This document shows, piece by piece, positions 35,822 through 47,539 of a DNA stretch of 64,000 nucleotides. The DNA is from Clitoria ternatea (taxonomy: Eukaryota; Streptophyta; Magnoliopsida; Fabales; Fabaceae). The stretch is taken from contig CM075674.1 in the NCBI GenBank assembly GCA_037962975.1, positions 86,568,501 through 86,632,500 of the forward strand, written 5' to 3'. The stretch's first letter is position 1; each line of letters starts with the position of its first letter. The translations under genes were made by a program, and so were the position numbers. The notes under the pieces are model-generated. The model did not search any database. It had not been told where the DNA came from and saw nothing but the letters and a program-made list of their open reading frames with translations.

Positions 35822-36448
35822 TCTTTCGTCATTTACAAGCTTCAAGACCCTATAAATAGGGATCAAATTTTCAAGGAAGACGCACACACTCAAGAGAGAA
35901 ATTGGTACACACTTATTGTTGAGCTTTACTCTTAAATTTATCATTCCATTGTGAGGAATCCTTATTTTGAGCTTTCAAGTTATTCATTCACCTTTGAAAG
36001 GTTATAGCCATTGTAATCCTTGTTTCAATAGAGTTGGGTTAGTTGAACCTAAGTGATATTAAGAGATTGTGAGATTTGGTGGGTTGCCCAAACTATGTGA
36101 GGATTAAGTTTCAAGTGTGGGACATTGTGAAACTGTAATTGCTCTAAGTGTTGTATCTTAAATTCTCAGTAGTGAAACTTCTCCAAGTGGTTTGCTTGGG
36201 GACTAGACGTACACCACAATGGTAGTGATGAAACCAGTATATCGGTTTACATGTCTTTTTTCCTTAATCTTATTTAATTGTACTATATTAAATTAGTCTA
36301 AATGAGTATTATATTTCTGTTTTGTGATTTAATTTTTCTCATTAAGTACCTTTAAGTATAAAACAACAATTTTCAAGTGCATTCTAAACGTTTTTTAAAC
36401 TACTCAATTCACCTCTCTTCTTGAGTATTGAGGTCACTTGGTAACAAG

Positions 36449-36460
36449 TGATATCAGAGC
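36449..36460 (+). promoter_or_regulatory. Primer binding site of the old Sirevirus (mutated)
   Basis: TGATATCAGAGC differs at one base from TGGTATCAGAGC, complementary to the 3' end of initiator tRNA-Met. Two bases after the LTR end. Confidence 0.85.
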
Positions 36461-38957
36461 TTGACTTTTGGTTGATCAAGCTTAATAGCTTCAAGAGAAA
36501 AGATGGCCTCAACTTCTTATCTTATTCCTGAGGGTGGTGCCATAAATAGGCTTTTGACCTTCAATGGTGAAGGGTATACTTTTTGGAAATAAAGAATAAA
36601 AATATTTATTTAATCTATTGATTTAAAAATATGGAATGCAATTGAAAATGATCCTTTTGTACCTAAAAATATAGTGGATGGAAAAGAAATTGAAAAACCA
36701 ATAGATGATTGAACTTGTGATGAAAAGAAAAGGTTCAATATAATTATAAGGCAAAAAATCTTATTACTCTTGCTTTAGGACCAAACGAATTCTTTAGAAT
36801 TGTTACATGTAAATCTGCTAAAGATATGTGGGATACATTGCAAACTACTCATGAAGGAACTAGTGATGTTAAGGACTCTAAAATTGGAACTTTCACTAGT
36901 CAATATAAAAGTTTTCATATGAATTTAGGTGAAACCATTTTAGAGCTTCAAAAATGGTTTACACTAATTATTAATCATCTTATTACTCTTCGCAAATCTT
37001 ATTCTAACAAAGAGCTCATCCATATAGTGTTAAAAAGTTTTACTAGGGAATGACAACCATTAGTCACAACTATCAAACAAATGCCAAATATGGATAAAAT
37101 GTCTCTAGCTACTTTATTTAGTAAATTACAAGAACAAGAACAAGAACAAGAACAAGAATTAAAAGATTTAAAGATAGCAGAAGAAGAATAGAAGCTCCTA
37201 AAGAAATGAGGCATTGCCCTCAAAGTGACTTCAATAAATAAAGAGGAAACTGATGATGAAGATCTGGATGAGGAGAACTTGAGCTTATTCATAAAGAAGT
37301 TTAAAAAATTCATGAGGAACAACAAGTTTCAAAGGAATACAAACAATCGAGGTAAGAAAAATTTCTCTAAGGATAACACTTCATCATCTACTTGCTTCGA
37401 ATGTGGAAAGGAATGACACTTCAAAGCTAATTGTCCAAACCTAAAGAAGAAAGGCAAAGAAAAGAAGGAGAGACAAAAGACGTACATAGCTTGGGATAAG
37501 AATAAGTAGCTTAAGCGAATCACAAGATGAAGTAGCCAATCTATGTCTCATGGCCAGCCACAATGAGGAGCAAAATGAGATAAGTGACTTTGACTTAGAC
37601 GACAATTTTACTAAGGAAGAAATTCTCATTGCTTTTGAAGAATTGTATTATCAATTTATTAAATTTTCTAATAAATATAAATTATCTAGAAAAATTGTTG
37701 CTACTCTTGAATCACATCTATTAGAAACTTGTAAGGAAAATGAAAAATTGCTAAATAAAAACAATAAGCTAAAATCTCTAAAATCGTGTAGCAACTCTAA
37801 GGAATGTGAAATGTCCATAATGTAACATCCCATTTTCAACACAAATAGGAAATAAATATTAATATATCTTTTTTGAGAAATACTTACTATAAGTTAGTTT
37901 ATTATTATCATTTTTTTTGATTTTGGTATTTATATTTAATTATTTGTTTTATTTAAATAATAATAATAATAAAATAAAAATATTTCTGAATGAGAATTTT
38001 AAAATGACTTAATTAGTATTCACTAATTAAGAAAATTATATTAAGAATTTTTAATATCTTTATTATTCATCATTTTTATTTTATGTTCTTATATTTATGT
38101 TTTTACATATTTAATATTTAATTCTTATTAGAATTTTAAAATAAAATTTTGAAAGAATTAGACTATGGTTCTTTAGAACTTTTTGATCTACATAATATTT
38201 ATGATTTTTTGGAATTTTTTGAAAATTTTGAATTATTTTAATAAAATAATATATTTTAAATAATTTTAAATTCATATAAAGTTGCTTAAAATTAAAAATA
38301 TTTACAAGAATGTAAAGTTAAATTATAAGAAAATTTTCTAAAATCTATTTCAAGTAAACTTATCTAAAAATTATTGGTTTGAGTAAAATCTTGATTTTTA
38401 CTAATCGTAAAAAAATTGAAAACGTACTAATAAATTTTTATTAACAGAAAATTTTAGATTTTTAAAATTTAAACTTTATATTACTTATCATAAAATTAGT
38501 GAGAACCGATATAATATCGCTAAATTTTAAAAAGGATTAATTTTGAATATTGAAAATATACCAAGTGAAAGGTTACTATTTGGCTTAATAATTCTGCCGA
38601 CATTTACTATGCAAAACACTATGCATGTATGAAATTTTCAAAAGTTGTACAGTAACCAGGTTTTAAATTTCAAAAAATACATAGTACTTTTACATTAAAA
38701 TAATAGAATGCATAGTAAATTTTTTCCTATAAATACCGAAGGAATTCTTCTTTAGAATTCATAATTTCAGATTAAGTTTTCTTAATATAGTAGTGTTAGT
38801 GAGATAGTGGTGGAAGTAAGAGAGAGAAATAAATTTTTTGGAAGAAGGTTCTGCTAAAATTCTAAGGTACGAATACATCTCTTTTATATTTTTTAGAATT
38901 ATTTTTATATCGTTTTTAGAAATCTATTATTATACTGGAAATAATATTATTTTAAGT

Positions 38958-39240
38958 TACAATTCTACATAGTAACACTATTTCAATAGTAAATCACTAT
39001 TTCAATAGTAAATTACTATTCAAATAGTAAATTACTATTTACTGTTACTATTTACCTTTACTGTTACTATTTACCTTTATTATTTACGTTTTACTATTTA
39101 TCGTTACTATTCATGATTTACTATTTACTATTACTATTCATGATTTACTATTTACTGTTACTTTTCATGTTTTACTATTTACTATTACTATTTACTGTTA
39201 CTATTCACTATTCACTATTCAAAATTTACCATTTTTATTT
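38958..39240 (+). repeat. Degenerate ACTATT/TTACTATT low-complexity array
   Basis: About 280 bp made of variants of 'tttactattactattcatga' and 'aatagtaaattactattt', including short inverted pairs (AATAGTAA, TTACTATT). Inside the 3.8-kb solo LTR. Confidence 0.85.
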
Positions 39241-39545
39241 TAAGTAGTAATCTTAATTTTTATCTTATAATTATATTAAAATGAAATTGGTATGTTTTAG
39301 AACTCGGAGACGAGGCGCGCACGGATTTTCAATAATGAATCGGTATACAAGAGGTAAGGGGGAGTGAGATAAGAATATAATATGAAAGACATAAGAATAA
39401 AGGGAGGAGTCCCCTACTCCTTTTAAATTTAATAATATTATTATTTTAAAATAATAACTTCTCAACTTAAAATTTATAATAAATTTAATATATTGTGTAA
39501 CTTATTCTGAAATATCTATACATGAATCTAAATTATTATAACTTA

Positions 39546-39722
39546 TACGGACTGGACTAAACCTATGCAAGGACTTAGATTTTTATATCCTATATGGATC
39601 GAACTAAACCTATGCAAGGACTTGGACTATTATGACCTGTCTAGACTGAACTATACCTATGCGAAGACTGGATTATATATATGGACTTATATAGACCTGT
39701 GCGAGGAATGGACTATAAGGAC
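39546..39722 (+). repeat. About 50-bp degenerate tandem repeats
   Basis: Three to four units of 'ggact.gactaaacctatgcaaggactt.gattttat' at about 39549, 39598, 39643 and 39686. Inside the solo LTR. Confidence 0.7.
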
Positions 39723-40588
39723 TCAAAAATCAAAACTACTAATTTAAATAACCATTAAAATTTGAATTATATTTATGAGCGATATTTAGTTGATTTGACT
39801 TGATTATAATTAATTGTATTTAATTTTGATTAATGATATTGTATTAGACTGTGATTAATAATATGCAATTATGATTGATGATGTTTGATTGTGATTGATG
39901 AGATTACTATACTTGATTGTGGTTGATGAATGATTGATGACCTTGTGATATGAAGTTTGAGCATGTAGCAAGCATGACGAAAAGTTAAAACTCAGTAAGA
40001 ATTTTCTTACCTTACTCTTTAAATTTTATTCTAAGAGAAAATATTTTATAATTATTTTAGTCTTTTATTTCTTCTTAGAAATAATTTTCACTAACTTTAT
40101 TTTTAATTTCAATAATAAAATCTAGTATTAAAAAGAAGTTATTTTATGAAAATCAGAGGTTGAGATAATTAATTCTTGAATTAAAGAAAATTTTTATAGT
40201 TTTAAGTATTCTTAGTTAATGATTTTAAATTATTTTCTTTAGAAATTAGAAGTTTAAAGTAAATTATTTTGGTTTTCCCTAACGAAATAACTAAAGAATA
40301 TTTTGTCAAGATTTCTAAAACTCAATCTAGTTAAGATTTAAATTGAGAAAGATTATGTAAATATGTGAAGATTTTTAAGAGAAAGTTTTGAGATATTTAA
40401 GGCTTGGAAACTCAATTTTGGTAAGATCTGAATTTGAAGATTGTACTAAATTATTTCAGTATAACAGAAGTTCAAAGAAGAACTTATGGGAATGTACAGT
40501 TTATTGTGATGATTTTGTGAACCTTTATGGTATTTAATAATTGAGTTTCTAAAAGTCTTAACAAACTAAATATGCGAGTAGTTCATGC

Positions 40589-42016
40589 TGTGTTTGAATA
40601 TGTTAACAGGTCCAAAAATGTGCAAAGATTTTGATAATGACAAGCACTCTTGAAGAAAACAATGCAAAAACAAAGACATGAAATTAGAATTGAAGTAACA
40701 GCGAAGCTAATCGATTAGGCCATAGATGCTAATCGATTAAGAGCTTTCTGTTTTGGAAGAAATTGCATCAGGTATGAAAGCTAATCGATTAGGGAGCTGA
40801 ACAATCGATTAGGAAGCCACTGGAATTAAGGTAATCGATTATACACCAGAGACTAATCGATTACAACAATCAAAAATGGAACTAAGTGCATCAGGTACGA
40901 TGGCTAATCGATTATGGAAGCTAAACAATCGATTAGGAAGCCACTGGAATTTAAGGTAATCGATTGCAAGACATGCTAATCGATTAGGATGCTACGAAAA
41001 CAAATTAAATGCATCAGGTACAAGATGCTAATCGATTAGAGGAAGTGAAATAATCGATTAGGGAGTCTCTGACTTGAAGCTAATCGATTACAACGCGAGG
41101 GTGTAATCGATTACGCTAGTGGAAAAACAGATTTAAGTGGGAAACCAGGTCATGTCTCCACCATTCTTCAAATTTCCACTAACTGCAACGGCTCTGATGG
41201 ACTAGGGCACTCCTCAACAGCTATCTTGGCTCTATAAATTGAAGAGGAAGACAAGCACAAATACACAACCAAGTAGCAACAATTCATAGCTCTATTTTGT
41301 GCTTTGTAAGCCTATTTCTTGCATATTGTACTTTCACTTGTATATCCTCTCATCTTGAGAGATTAGAATTTGGGAGAGCTTTTCATTTGTATATCTGCTC
41401 TATTAAGAGAGTATATTGATTGTAAACACAAACTCCAAACACACAAGTTATTCACTCTAGGTTGAGTGGTTGTTCACTCTAGGTTGAGTGGTTACAAAGG
41501 TTGTGGACTCAACCTTTGGGATATTGTGAGATTGAGAGATTGGGTGGGTTGCCCTTATACTTGTGAGGATTGGGTTCTTGAGTGTGGGACACTAGGAAGC
41601 CACAATTGCTCAAAGTTGTATCTCTAGTCTACAATAGTGGAAAATCCTCTAAGTGGGTTGCTTAGAGGCGAGACGTACACCGGATTGGGTGGAACTCGTT
41701 ACATCGGTTTGCAAGCTTCTCTTCCTTACTCTTTTACTTCCATACATTGCATATTTGTTGATTGGTATTGTTTGGTTGAGAAGAACATACTTGAACTTGC
41801 TTAATTTGCTATACTTTAGACATTGCACACCAAGTGTTTGCTAAATTGCCTCAGCAATACTTACCTCTTGTAGTGCATTGCATATCATTGTTACTTGCTT
41901 TCACTTGCATAATCTCATAAACTTGGTTATAGAAATCAATTTCAAAGGTATTCCAAGCAAAAGTTTTATAACTCAATTCACCCCCCCTCTTGAGTATTGA
42001 GGCCACTTGAACAACA
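40589..42016 (+). repeat. 5' LTR of the young Sirevirus
   Basis: 1428 bp, TGTGTTTGAATATG to ACTTGAACAACA. A TATA-like 'ctctataaattgaagagg' at 41230 is a candidate promoter, about 410 bp after the start of the palindrome array end. A 22-bp direct repeat 'ttcactctaggttgagtggt' occurs twice at 41451 and 41473. A 63-codon ORF inside both LTRs (41653 and 50261) is fortuitous. Confidence 0.96.
40708..41113 (+). repeat. TAATCGATTA palindrome array in the 5' LTR
   Basis: Fourteen AATCGATT cores in 406 bp, most extended to the perfect palindrome TAATCGATTA. They are embedded in a higher-order tandem repeat whose units begin GCATCAGGTA at 40765, 40888 and 41011, a constant period of 123 bp. The array lies upstream of the TATA-like site at 41230, the U3 position where enhancers sit. 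Confidence 0.95.
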
Positions 42017-42018
42017 AG

Positions 42019-42030
42019 TGGTATCAGAGC
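42019..42030 (+). promoter_or_regulatory. Primer binding site, initiator tRNA-Met
   Basis: TGGTATCAGAGC, two bases after the 5' LTR, complementary to the 3' end of tRNA-iMet; where first-strand synthesis of copia elements starts. Confidence 0.95.
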
Positions 42031-42072
42031 TTGACTCTTGGTAGATCAAGCTTAACAGCTTCAAGAGATTAA

Positions 42073-43746
42073 ATGGCCTCAAGTTCTCAAAATGTTTTTC
42101 CCGAGGGTGGTGCGATAAATAGACCTCCCGCTTTCAATGGGGAAGGGTATGCGTTTTGGAAAGAAAGAATGAAAATCTTCATTCAATCAATTGACTTGAG
42201 AATTTGGAATACCATTGAAAATGGTCCTTATATACCGATGCATATTATAGATAGCAAGAATGTTGAAAAACCTATAGATGAATGGACAAGCGAGGAAGAA
42301 AAGAAAGTCCAATATGGCTACAAGGCCAAAAATCTTATTACTATGTCTTTAGGTCAAGATGAATTTTTTAGGATAATGACATGCCAAACTGCTAAAGAAA
42401 TGTGGGATACTCTTCAAGTAACCCATGAAGGCACTAATGATGTAAAGGACTCAAAGATTAGTACTCTTACTAGTCAATATGAATGCTTTAGATTAAACTC
42501 TCATGAATCGATTGTTGATATGCAAAAAAGATTTACTCTCATCATTAATCAACTCATTACACTTGGAAAGACTTACACTAACAAAGAACTCATTCATAAA
42601 GTGTTGAAAAGTCTTAACAGAGAATGGCAACCGCTAGTTACCGCCATCAAACAATCTCCTAGCATAAACGAAATGTCTCTCGCCACTCTATTTGGTAAGT
42701 TGCAGGAACAAGAACAAGAGCTGAAAGAATTAAAGATGGCGGAAGAGGAAGAAAAATCTTCCAAGAAAAAGGGTCTTGCTCTCAAGGCTACTTCCACAAA
42801 TGAAGAAGAAGAATCCGGAAGTGAACTTGATGAAGAAGAAGAATTTGGACTATTTGTGAAACGCTTCGGGAAATTCATGAAAGGCAAACGCTTTCAAAGA
42901 AGCTTCAAAAACTCAGGTAAGAAACCTATCACTAAAGAAAACTCTCCCTCACCCAACTGTTTTGAATGTGGCAAGGAAGGGCACTTCAAAGCCGATTGTC
43001 CAAACCTCAAAAAGAAGGGCAAGGACAAACAAAGAAGAAGAAGAGCCTATATTGCTTGGGATGAGAATGATGTGAGCAGCTCCGACGACTCGGAAGATGA
43101 GCAAGCCAATCTTTGCTTAATGGCAAATCATCAAGAAGAAGATAATGAGGTAAATCTTCTTGACTTAGATAAAAATGAGCTGTTAGAAGCATTTGAAGAA
43201 TTATATGATAAATTCACAAAAATCTCTAGTAAACTCAAAGCATCTAGGAAAACTAGTGACACTCTAGAGATGCACCTTATGGAAGTTTGCAAAGAGAATG
43301 AATGTTTAAAAGAAGAATTGAAAAATGCTCAAGTATGTTCCATTAGTAAACCTTGTAATTTTGCTAAGAAATGTGTTGATCTAGAAAATAAAGTCCTAGA
43401 TCTAAACAAAACCTTAGAGAAATTCACTAATGGAAGAGATAATTTGAATATCCTTCTTGGGCAACAAAAATGCATGTTTAGTAAAACCGGCTTAGGATAT
43501 GATCAAGAACATAGTAATCATAAAATGGAGAAGCACTATAAAAACTTCTTTGCACCACCAAGTAAATCCTCCTCACCTTTTATGAAATGCAATCATTGTG
43601 GTACCAAAGGACATAGTGCTTATAAGTGTAGTGTTAGGAAACTAGGACCAAAGGTCTTAAGAAAGGTGTGGGTTCCCAAAGGAACATCTCCACAAGCTAA
43701 CCTTAAAGGACCCAACATAAAATGGGTACCTAGTTCTCTAAAATGA
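42073..43746 (+). CDS. gag: Sirevirus Gag, 557 residues
   Basis: Capsid/nucleocapsid protein. The ATG lies 57 bases after the LTR. Residues about 20-215 form the copia Gag domain (FNGEGYAFWKERM, WDTLQVTHEGT, RFTLIINQLITLGK). Residues 210-250 are a Glu/Lys-rich coiled-coil-like stretch. A CCHC zinc knuckle begins at residue 296 (CFECGKEGHFKADC) and a second one at about residue 506 (CNHCGTKGHSAYKC), separated by a long coiled-coil-like region; long Gags with such extensions are usual in Sireviruses. It ends in TGA at 43744. Pol continues in the +1 frame. The frame is fully open, in line with the element's youth. Confidence 0.95.
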   Translation: MASSSQNVFPEGGAINRPPAFNGEGYAFWKERMKIFIQSIDLRIWNTIENGPYIPMHIIDSKNVEKPIDEWTSEEEKKVQYGYKAKNLITMSLGQDEFFRIMTCQTAKEMWDTLQVTHEGTNDVKDSKISTLTSQYECFRLNSHESIVDMQKRFTLIINQLITLGKTYTNKELIHKVLKSLNREWQPLVTAIKQSPSINEMSLATLFGKLQEQEQELKELKMAEEEEKSSKKKGLALKATSTNEEEESGSELDEEEEFGLFVKRFGKFMKGKRFQRSFKNSGKKPITKENSPSPNCFECGKEGHFKADCPNLKKKGKDKQRRRRAYIAWDENDVSSSDDSEDEQANLCLMANHQEEDNEVNLLDLDKNELLEAFEELYDKFTKISSKLKASRKTSDTLEMHLMEVCKENECLKEELKNAQVCSISKPCNFAKKCVDLENKVLDLNKTLEKFTNGRDNLNILLGQQKCMFSKTGLGYDQEHSNHKMEKHYKNFFAPPSKSSSPFMKCNHCGTKGHSAYKCSVRKLGPKVLRKVWVPKGTSPQANLKGPNIKWVPSSLK

Positions 43747-43759
43747 TTTTGTTTTGTAG
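43726..43759 (+). other. gag/pol junction: GT...AG-bounded 34-bp segment
   Basis: Between the last gag codons and the pol frame lies a segment starting GTACCT, containing the gag stop, and ending TTTTGTTTTGTAG, directly followed by another GTA. Its length, 34, equals the +1 frame offset modulo 3. It looks like a tiny intron but is shorter than known plant introns, so a frameshift or a duplication scar is equally possible. Confidence 0.5.
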
Positions 43760-46700
43760 GTATGCTTCAAGGCAAGCAACACCCATTGGTATTTGGATAG
43801 CGGGTGTTCAAAGCATATGACGGGAGACATAACCAAATTTACATCATTCACTCCCAAACGAAAAGGAAGCGTCACCTATGGAGACAACACTAAAGGAAGA
43901 ATCCTAGGCATTGGAAATATTGGTAAGAATTCTTCCACATCCATAAGTGATGTATTGTATGTTGAAGGCCTCAAACATAATCTACTTAGCATTAGTCAAT
44001 TATGTGACAAAGGATATAGAGTTTTATTTGAATCAAATTGTTGCATAATTGAGCATAAGACCAATAAGGAAATTAAGTTTGTAGGTCAAAGAATTGATAA
44101 TATTTACATGATTGATATGGATAGTTTGTCTACAAATGATGAACAATGCTTCATTTCAAAAGAGGATGAAACATGGCTATGGCATAGAAGAATAGCTCAT
44201 ATACATGTAGACCACTTGAACAAACTTGTTTCTAAAGATTTAGTAATTGGTCTACCAAAGCTTAAATTTGAAAATAGATTTTGTGATGCATGTCAAAAGG
44301 GAAAACAAGTAAAGGCATCCTTTCAATCCAAAAACATTGTTTCTACTCAAAGGCCTTTACAACTTTTACACATGGACTTATTTGGACCATCCAAAATCAA
44401 AAGCTTTGGAGGTAATTACTATGGTCTAGTTATAGTAGATGACTATTCAAGATATACATGGACATTGTTTCTTGCTCATAAAAATGAAGCATATCATGCA
44501 TTCAAGAAACTTGCAAAGATTATCCAAAATGAGCAAAACTCAAAAATTGCATCCATTAGAACCGATCATGGGGGAGAATTTGAAAATCAATCTTTTGAAA
44601 AGTTTTGCGAAAAACATGGTATTAATCACAACTTTTCAGCTCCTAGAACTCCACAACAAAATGGAGTAGTTGAAAGAAAGAATAGATCTTTAGTGGAGCT
44701 TGCTAGAACCATGCTAAATGAAAACAATATTGCAAAACATTTTTGGGCCGATGCGGTAAACACCGCGTGTTATGTTATGAATAGATGTTTGATAAGGCCT
44801 ATTTTAAAGAAAACCCCCTATGAGCTTTACAAGGGTAGAAAACCCAACATTGCATACTTTCATATTTTCGGATGTAAATGTTTTGTGCTCAACAATGGAA
44901 AGGATAATCTAGGAAAGTTTGATGCAAAATCTGATGAGGCAATATTCCTAGGATATTCTCAATCAAGTAAATCTTATAGAATTTTCAACAAACAAACAAA
45001 TACCATTGAGGAATTTATTCATGTCAAATTTGATGAAAATAGCCATAACCCTCCGAGAAAGGAAGATGTTGATGATCTTGTAGGTACCTTCCAAGAAATG
45101 AACTTGCAAGACAAAGAAGAAGAAGTCAACAATGATGAAGGTGCAACACAAATTGAGAGACAACAAGATTGAGTAACTTTGAAGGATCATCCCTTGGACA
45201 AAATCATTGGAGAAATAACCAAAGGGGTAAGTACTCGAAACGCCATTAGAAATGCATGCAATCACTTGGCTTTTGTATCCCAAATAGAACCCAAAAATAT
45301 TGATGAAGCCATTATTGATGAACATTGGATGTTGGCCATGCAAGAAGAGTTAAACCAATTTGAAAGAAATGAAGTTTGGGAACTTGTGCCAAGACCCAAT
45401 AATCATCTAATAATAGGCACCAAATGGGTTTTTAGAAATAAGCTAGATGAAAACGGTATAATAACTAGAAACAAAGCTAGACTAGTTGCAAAGGGATACA
45501 ACCAAGAAGAAGGAATAGACTATGAAGAATTATATGCTCCCGTAGCTAGGTTAGAAGCCATTAGATTATTGCTAGCTTTTGCATGTTGTATGGATTTCAA
45601 ATTGTATCAAATGGATGTCAAAAGTGCGTTCTTAAACGGCTACATTCAAGAAGAAGTTTATGTAGATCAACCTCCCGGTTTCGAAAATCATATATTTCCA
45701 AACCATGTCTTCAAATTGAGAAAAGCCTTATATGGTTTGAAGCAAGCTCCAAGAGCTTGGTATGAAAGATTAAGCAAATTCCTTTTAGAACACAACTTTG
45801 AAAGAGGAAAGGTTGATACTACATTGTTTATAAAACGCAAACAAAATGACATCCTCTTGGTACAGATTTATGTAGATGACATAATATTTGGTGCTACTAA
45901 TGAAAATCTTTGTCAAGAATTTGCCAAGATTATGCAGAATGAGTTTGAAATGTCCTTGATGGGAGAACTCACCTTCTTCCTTGGACTACAAATAAAACAA
46001 GCCATTGATGGAACGTTCATTAGCCAAACCAAATACTGTAAGGAACTACTTAAAAGGTTTGGAATGGACAAGGCAAACGAGATAGCTACACCCATGAGCA
46101 CATCCTGCTATCTAGATAAAGACGAAAAGGGTAAGGACATTGAAATCACCAAATATCGAGGTATGATTGGATCCTTACTATATTTAACTGCGAGTAGACC
46201 TGATATTATGTTTGCGGTATGTATGTGTGCTAGATATCAAGCATGTCCTAAAGAATCACATTTGACTGCCGTAAAAAGAATTTTGAAATATCTTGTGGGT
46301 ACTCAAAATTTTGGTTTATGGTATCCCAAAGGCGTTGAATGTAATCTTTTAGGATATTCTGATTCCGACTTTGCGGGGTGTAAGCTTGATAGAAAAAGCA
46401 CTAGTGGTACATGCCATTTGCTTGGTAGTTCCCTTGTTTCTTGGCATAGCAAGAAACAAGCAAGTGTTGCTTTGTCAATAGCTGAGGCAGAATATGTAGC
46501 AGCTGGTAGTTGTTGTGCTCAAATTCTTTGGATGAGACAACAACTTCTTGATTTTGGTATTTCCTTGAATAAAGTCCCCATTAAATGTGATAATACAAGT
46601 GCCATTAACATCTCCAAGAATCCAGTAATGCACTCTAGAACCAAACACATTGAGATTAGGCATCACTTTATTAGAGATCATGTGTTAAAAGGGGATTGTG

Positions 46701-46822
46701 TACTTGAACATGTAGAAACCTCTAGGCAACTAGCGGATATTTTCACAAAACCTTTGGCTAGAGAGCAATTCATTCACATAAGAAGAGAGTTAGGCATTCT
46801 TGACATGCCCAACTGTGTTTGA
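43760..46822 (+). pseudogene. pol: Sirevirus Pol: protease, integrase, RT, RNase H, split by one stop
   Basis: One reading frame from 43760 (after TAG 43757) to TGA 46820, broken only by TGA at 45170-45172. First part: aspartic protease LDSGCSKHM at 43793; pre-integrase HRRIAHIHVDHLN (about 44187); zinc motif CDACQKGKQ; integrase core with MDLFGPSK, VDDYSRYTW and the Glu in TPQQNGVVERKN; then TPYELYKGRKP. Second part (45179 on): [14 protein letters not shown] with [37 protein letters not shown] and catalytic YVDD at 45869; RNase H with [28 protein letters not shown] and [16 protein letters not shown]; end DIFTKPL. Annotated as broken because the stop lies between integrase and RT; suppression of the stop cannot be excluded. 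Confidence 0.92.
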
Positions 46823-46924
46823 ATATTTTTGATAAGAACCTTGTTGAATGGCATAATGCATGGTATATATCACATTTCATGTTTGGAACCTTGCTGTTTG
46901 ATATGTTTGAAGTTTTTGACTCCA

Positions 46925-47306
46925 TAATCGATTACATTGTTAATCCCAATCGATTGCTAAGCTTCTGTTTCTAAGATAATCGATTAGAACTCATCCATAA
47001 TCGATTACAATCATTCTGTTTCCAAGATAATCGATTAGAACTCACCCATAATCGATTACAATCATTCTGTTTCTAAGATAATCGATTATCCATGATCCAT
47101 AATCGATTACGAAGCTTCTGTTTCAAATTCAAAACGTTTCCTCTTCTTCATAATCGATTACCACCTTGCCCCAATCGACTAGGACGTTTCTGTTTCTAAC
47201 CTAATCGATTACCCTAAGCCTATAATCGATTACCCTCTGTTCGAAACGTTTGAAATTCCCCAGAAACATTGATCTAATCGATTACCAGCTGTATCGTAAT
47301 CGATTA
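46925..47306 (+). repeat. Second TAATCGATTA array, between pol and the third ORF
   Basis: Thirteen AATCGATT cores plus one variant (AATCGACT, 47174) in 382 bp, some in a repeated frame 'ctgtttc.aagataatcgattagaactca.ccataatcgattac'. Same core as in the LTRs but different flanking sequence, so it is not a copy of the LTR array. Confidence 0.95.
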
Positions 47307-47539
47307 TCACGCGTTCTGATGAGTCAAAACTCCAATTTCCTAGGCTCACTCGAAACTCTCCCTCTCTTAACTCACTTCACTCCTTTCTAAACTATCTTTC
47401 CTCCTTCCTAAACCTAATTTTTAACTATAAATACCCCCTCATTCACCTTCTCATCTCACACTACCTCCTTTCTCCCAAACCTCTCTAAAACTCTCTAGCA
47501 CTCATCTCTCTTCATCTCCTTCTTTTTGCATTTTCCACC

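Larger units (their letters stand above)
30776..36446 (+). repeat. 5' LTR of the old Sirevirus, interrupted
   Basis: Begins TGTGTTTATATATGTTTTGA, followed by AGATTTTGATAATGAC shared with the young LTR, and ends TTGAGTATTGAGGTCACTTGGTAACA directly before the primer site. About 1.16 kb once the inserted solo LTR is excluded. It has only isolated copies of the TAATCGATTA word (for example near 31012), unlike the young family. Confidence 0.85.

Noticed and set aside
40708..41113. Regularly spaced palindromes resembling a CRISPR array
   Set aside because: Plant nuclear context, inside an LTR and duplicated in both LTRs, spacers are themselves repeated, no cas genes.
41653..41844. 63-codon ORF repeated identically at 50261-50452
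   Set aside because: It lies wholly in the two LTR copies, so identity is explained by the LTR; no domain.
42594..42887. 97-codon ORF antisense to gag
   Set aside because: Serine-rich shadow of the GAA/GAG-rich coiled-coil part of gag.
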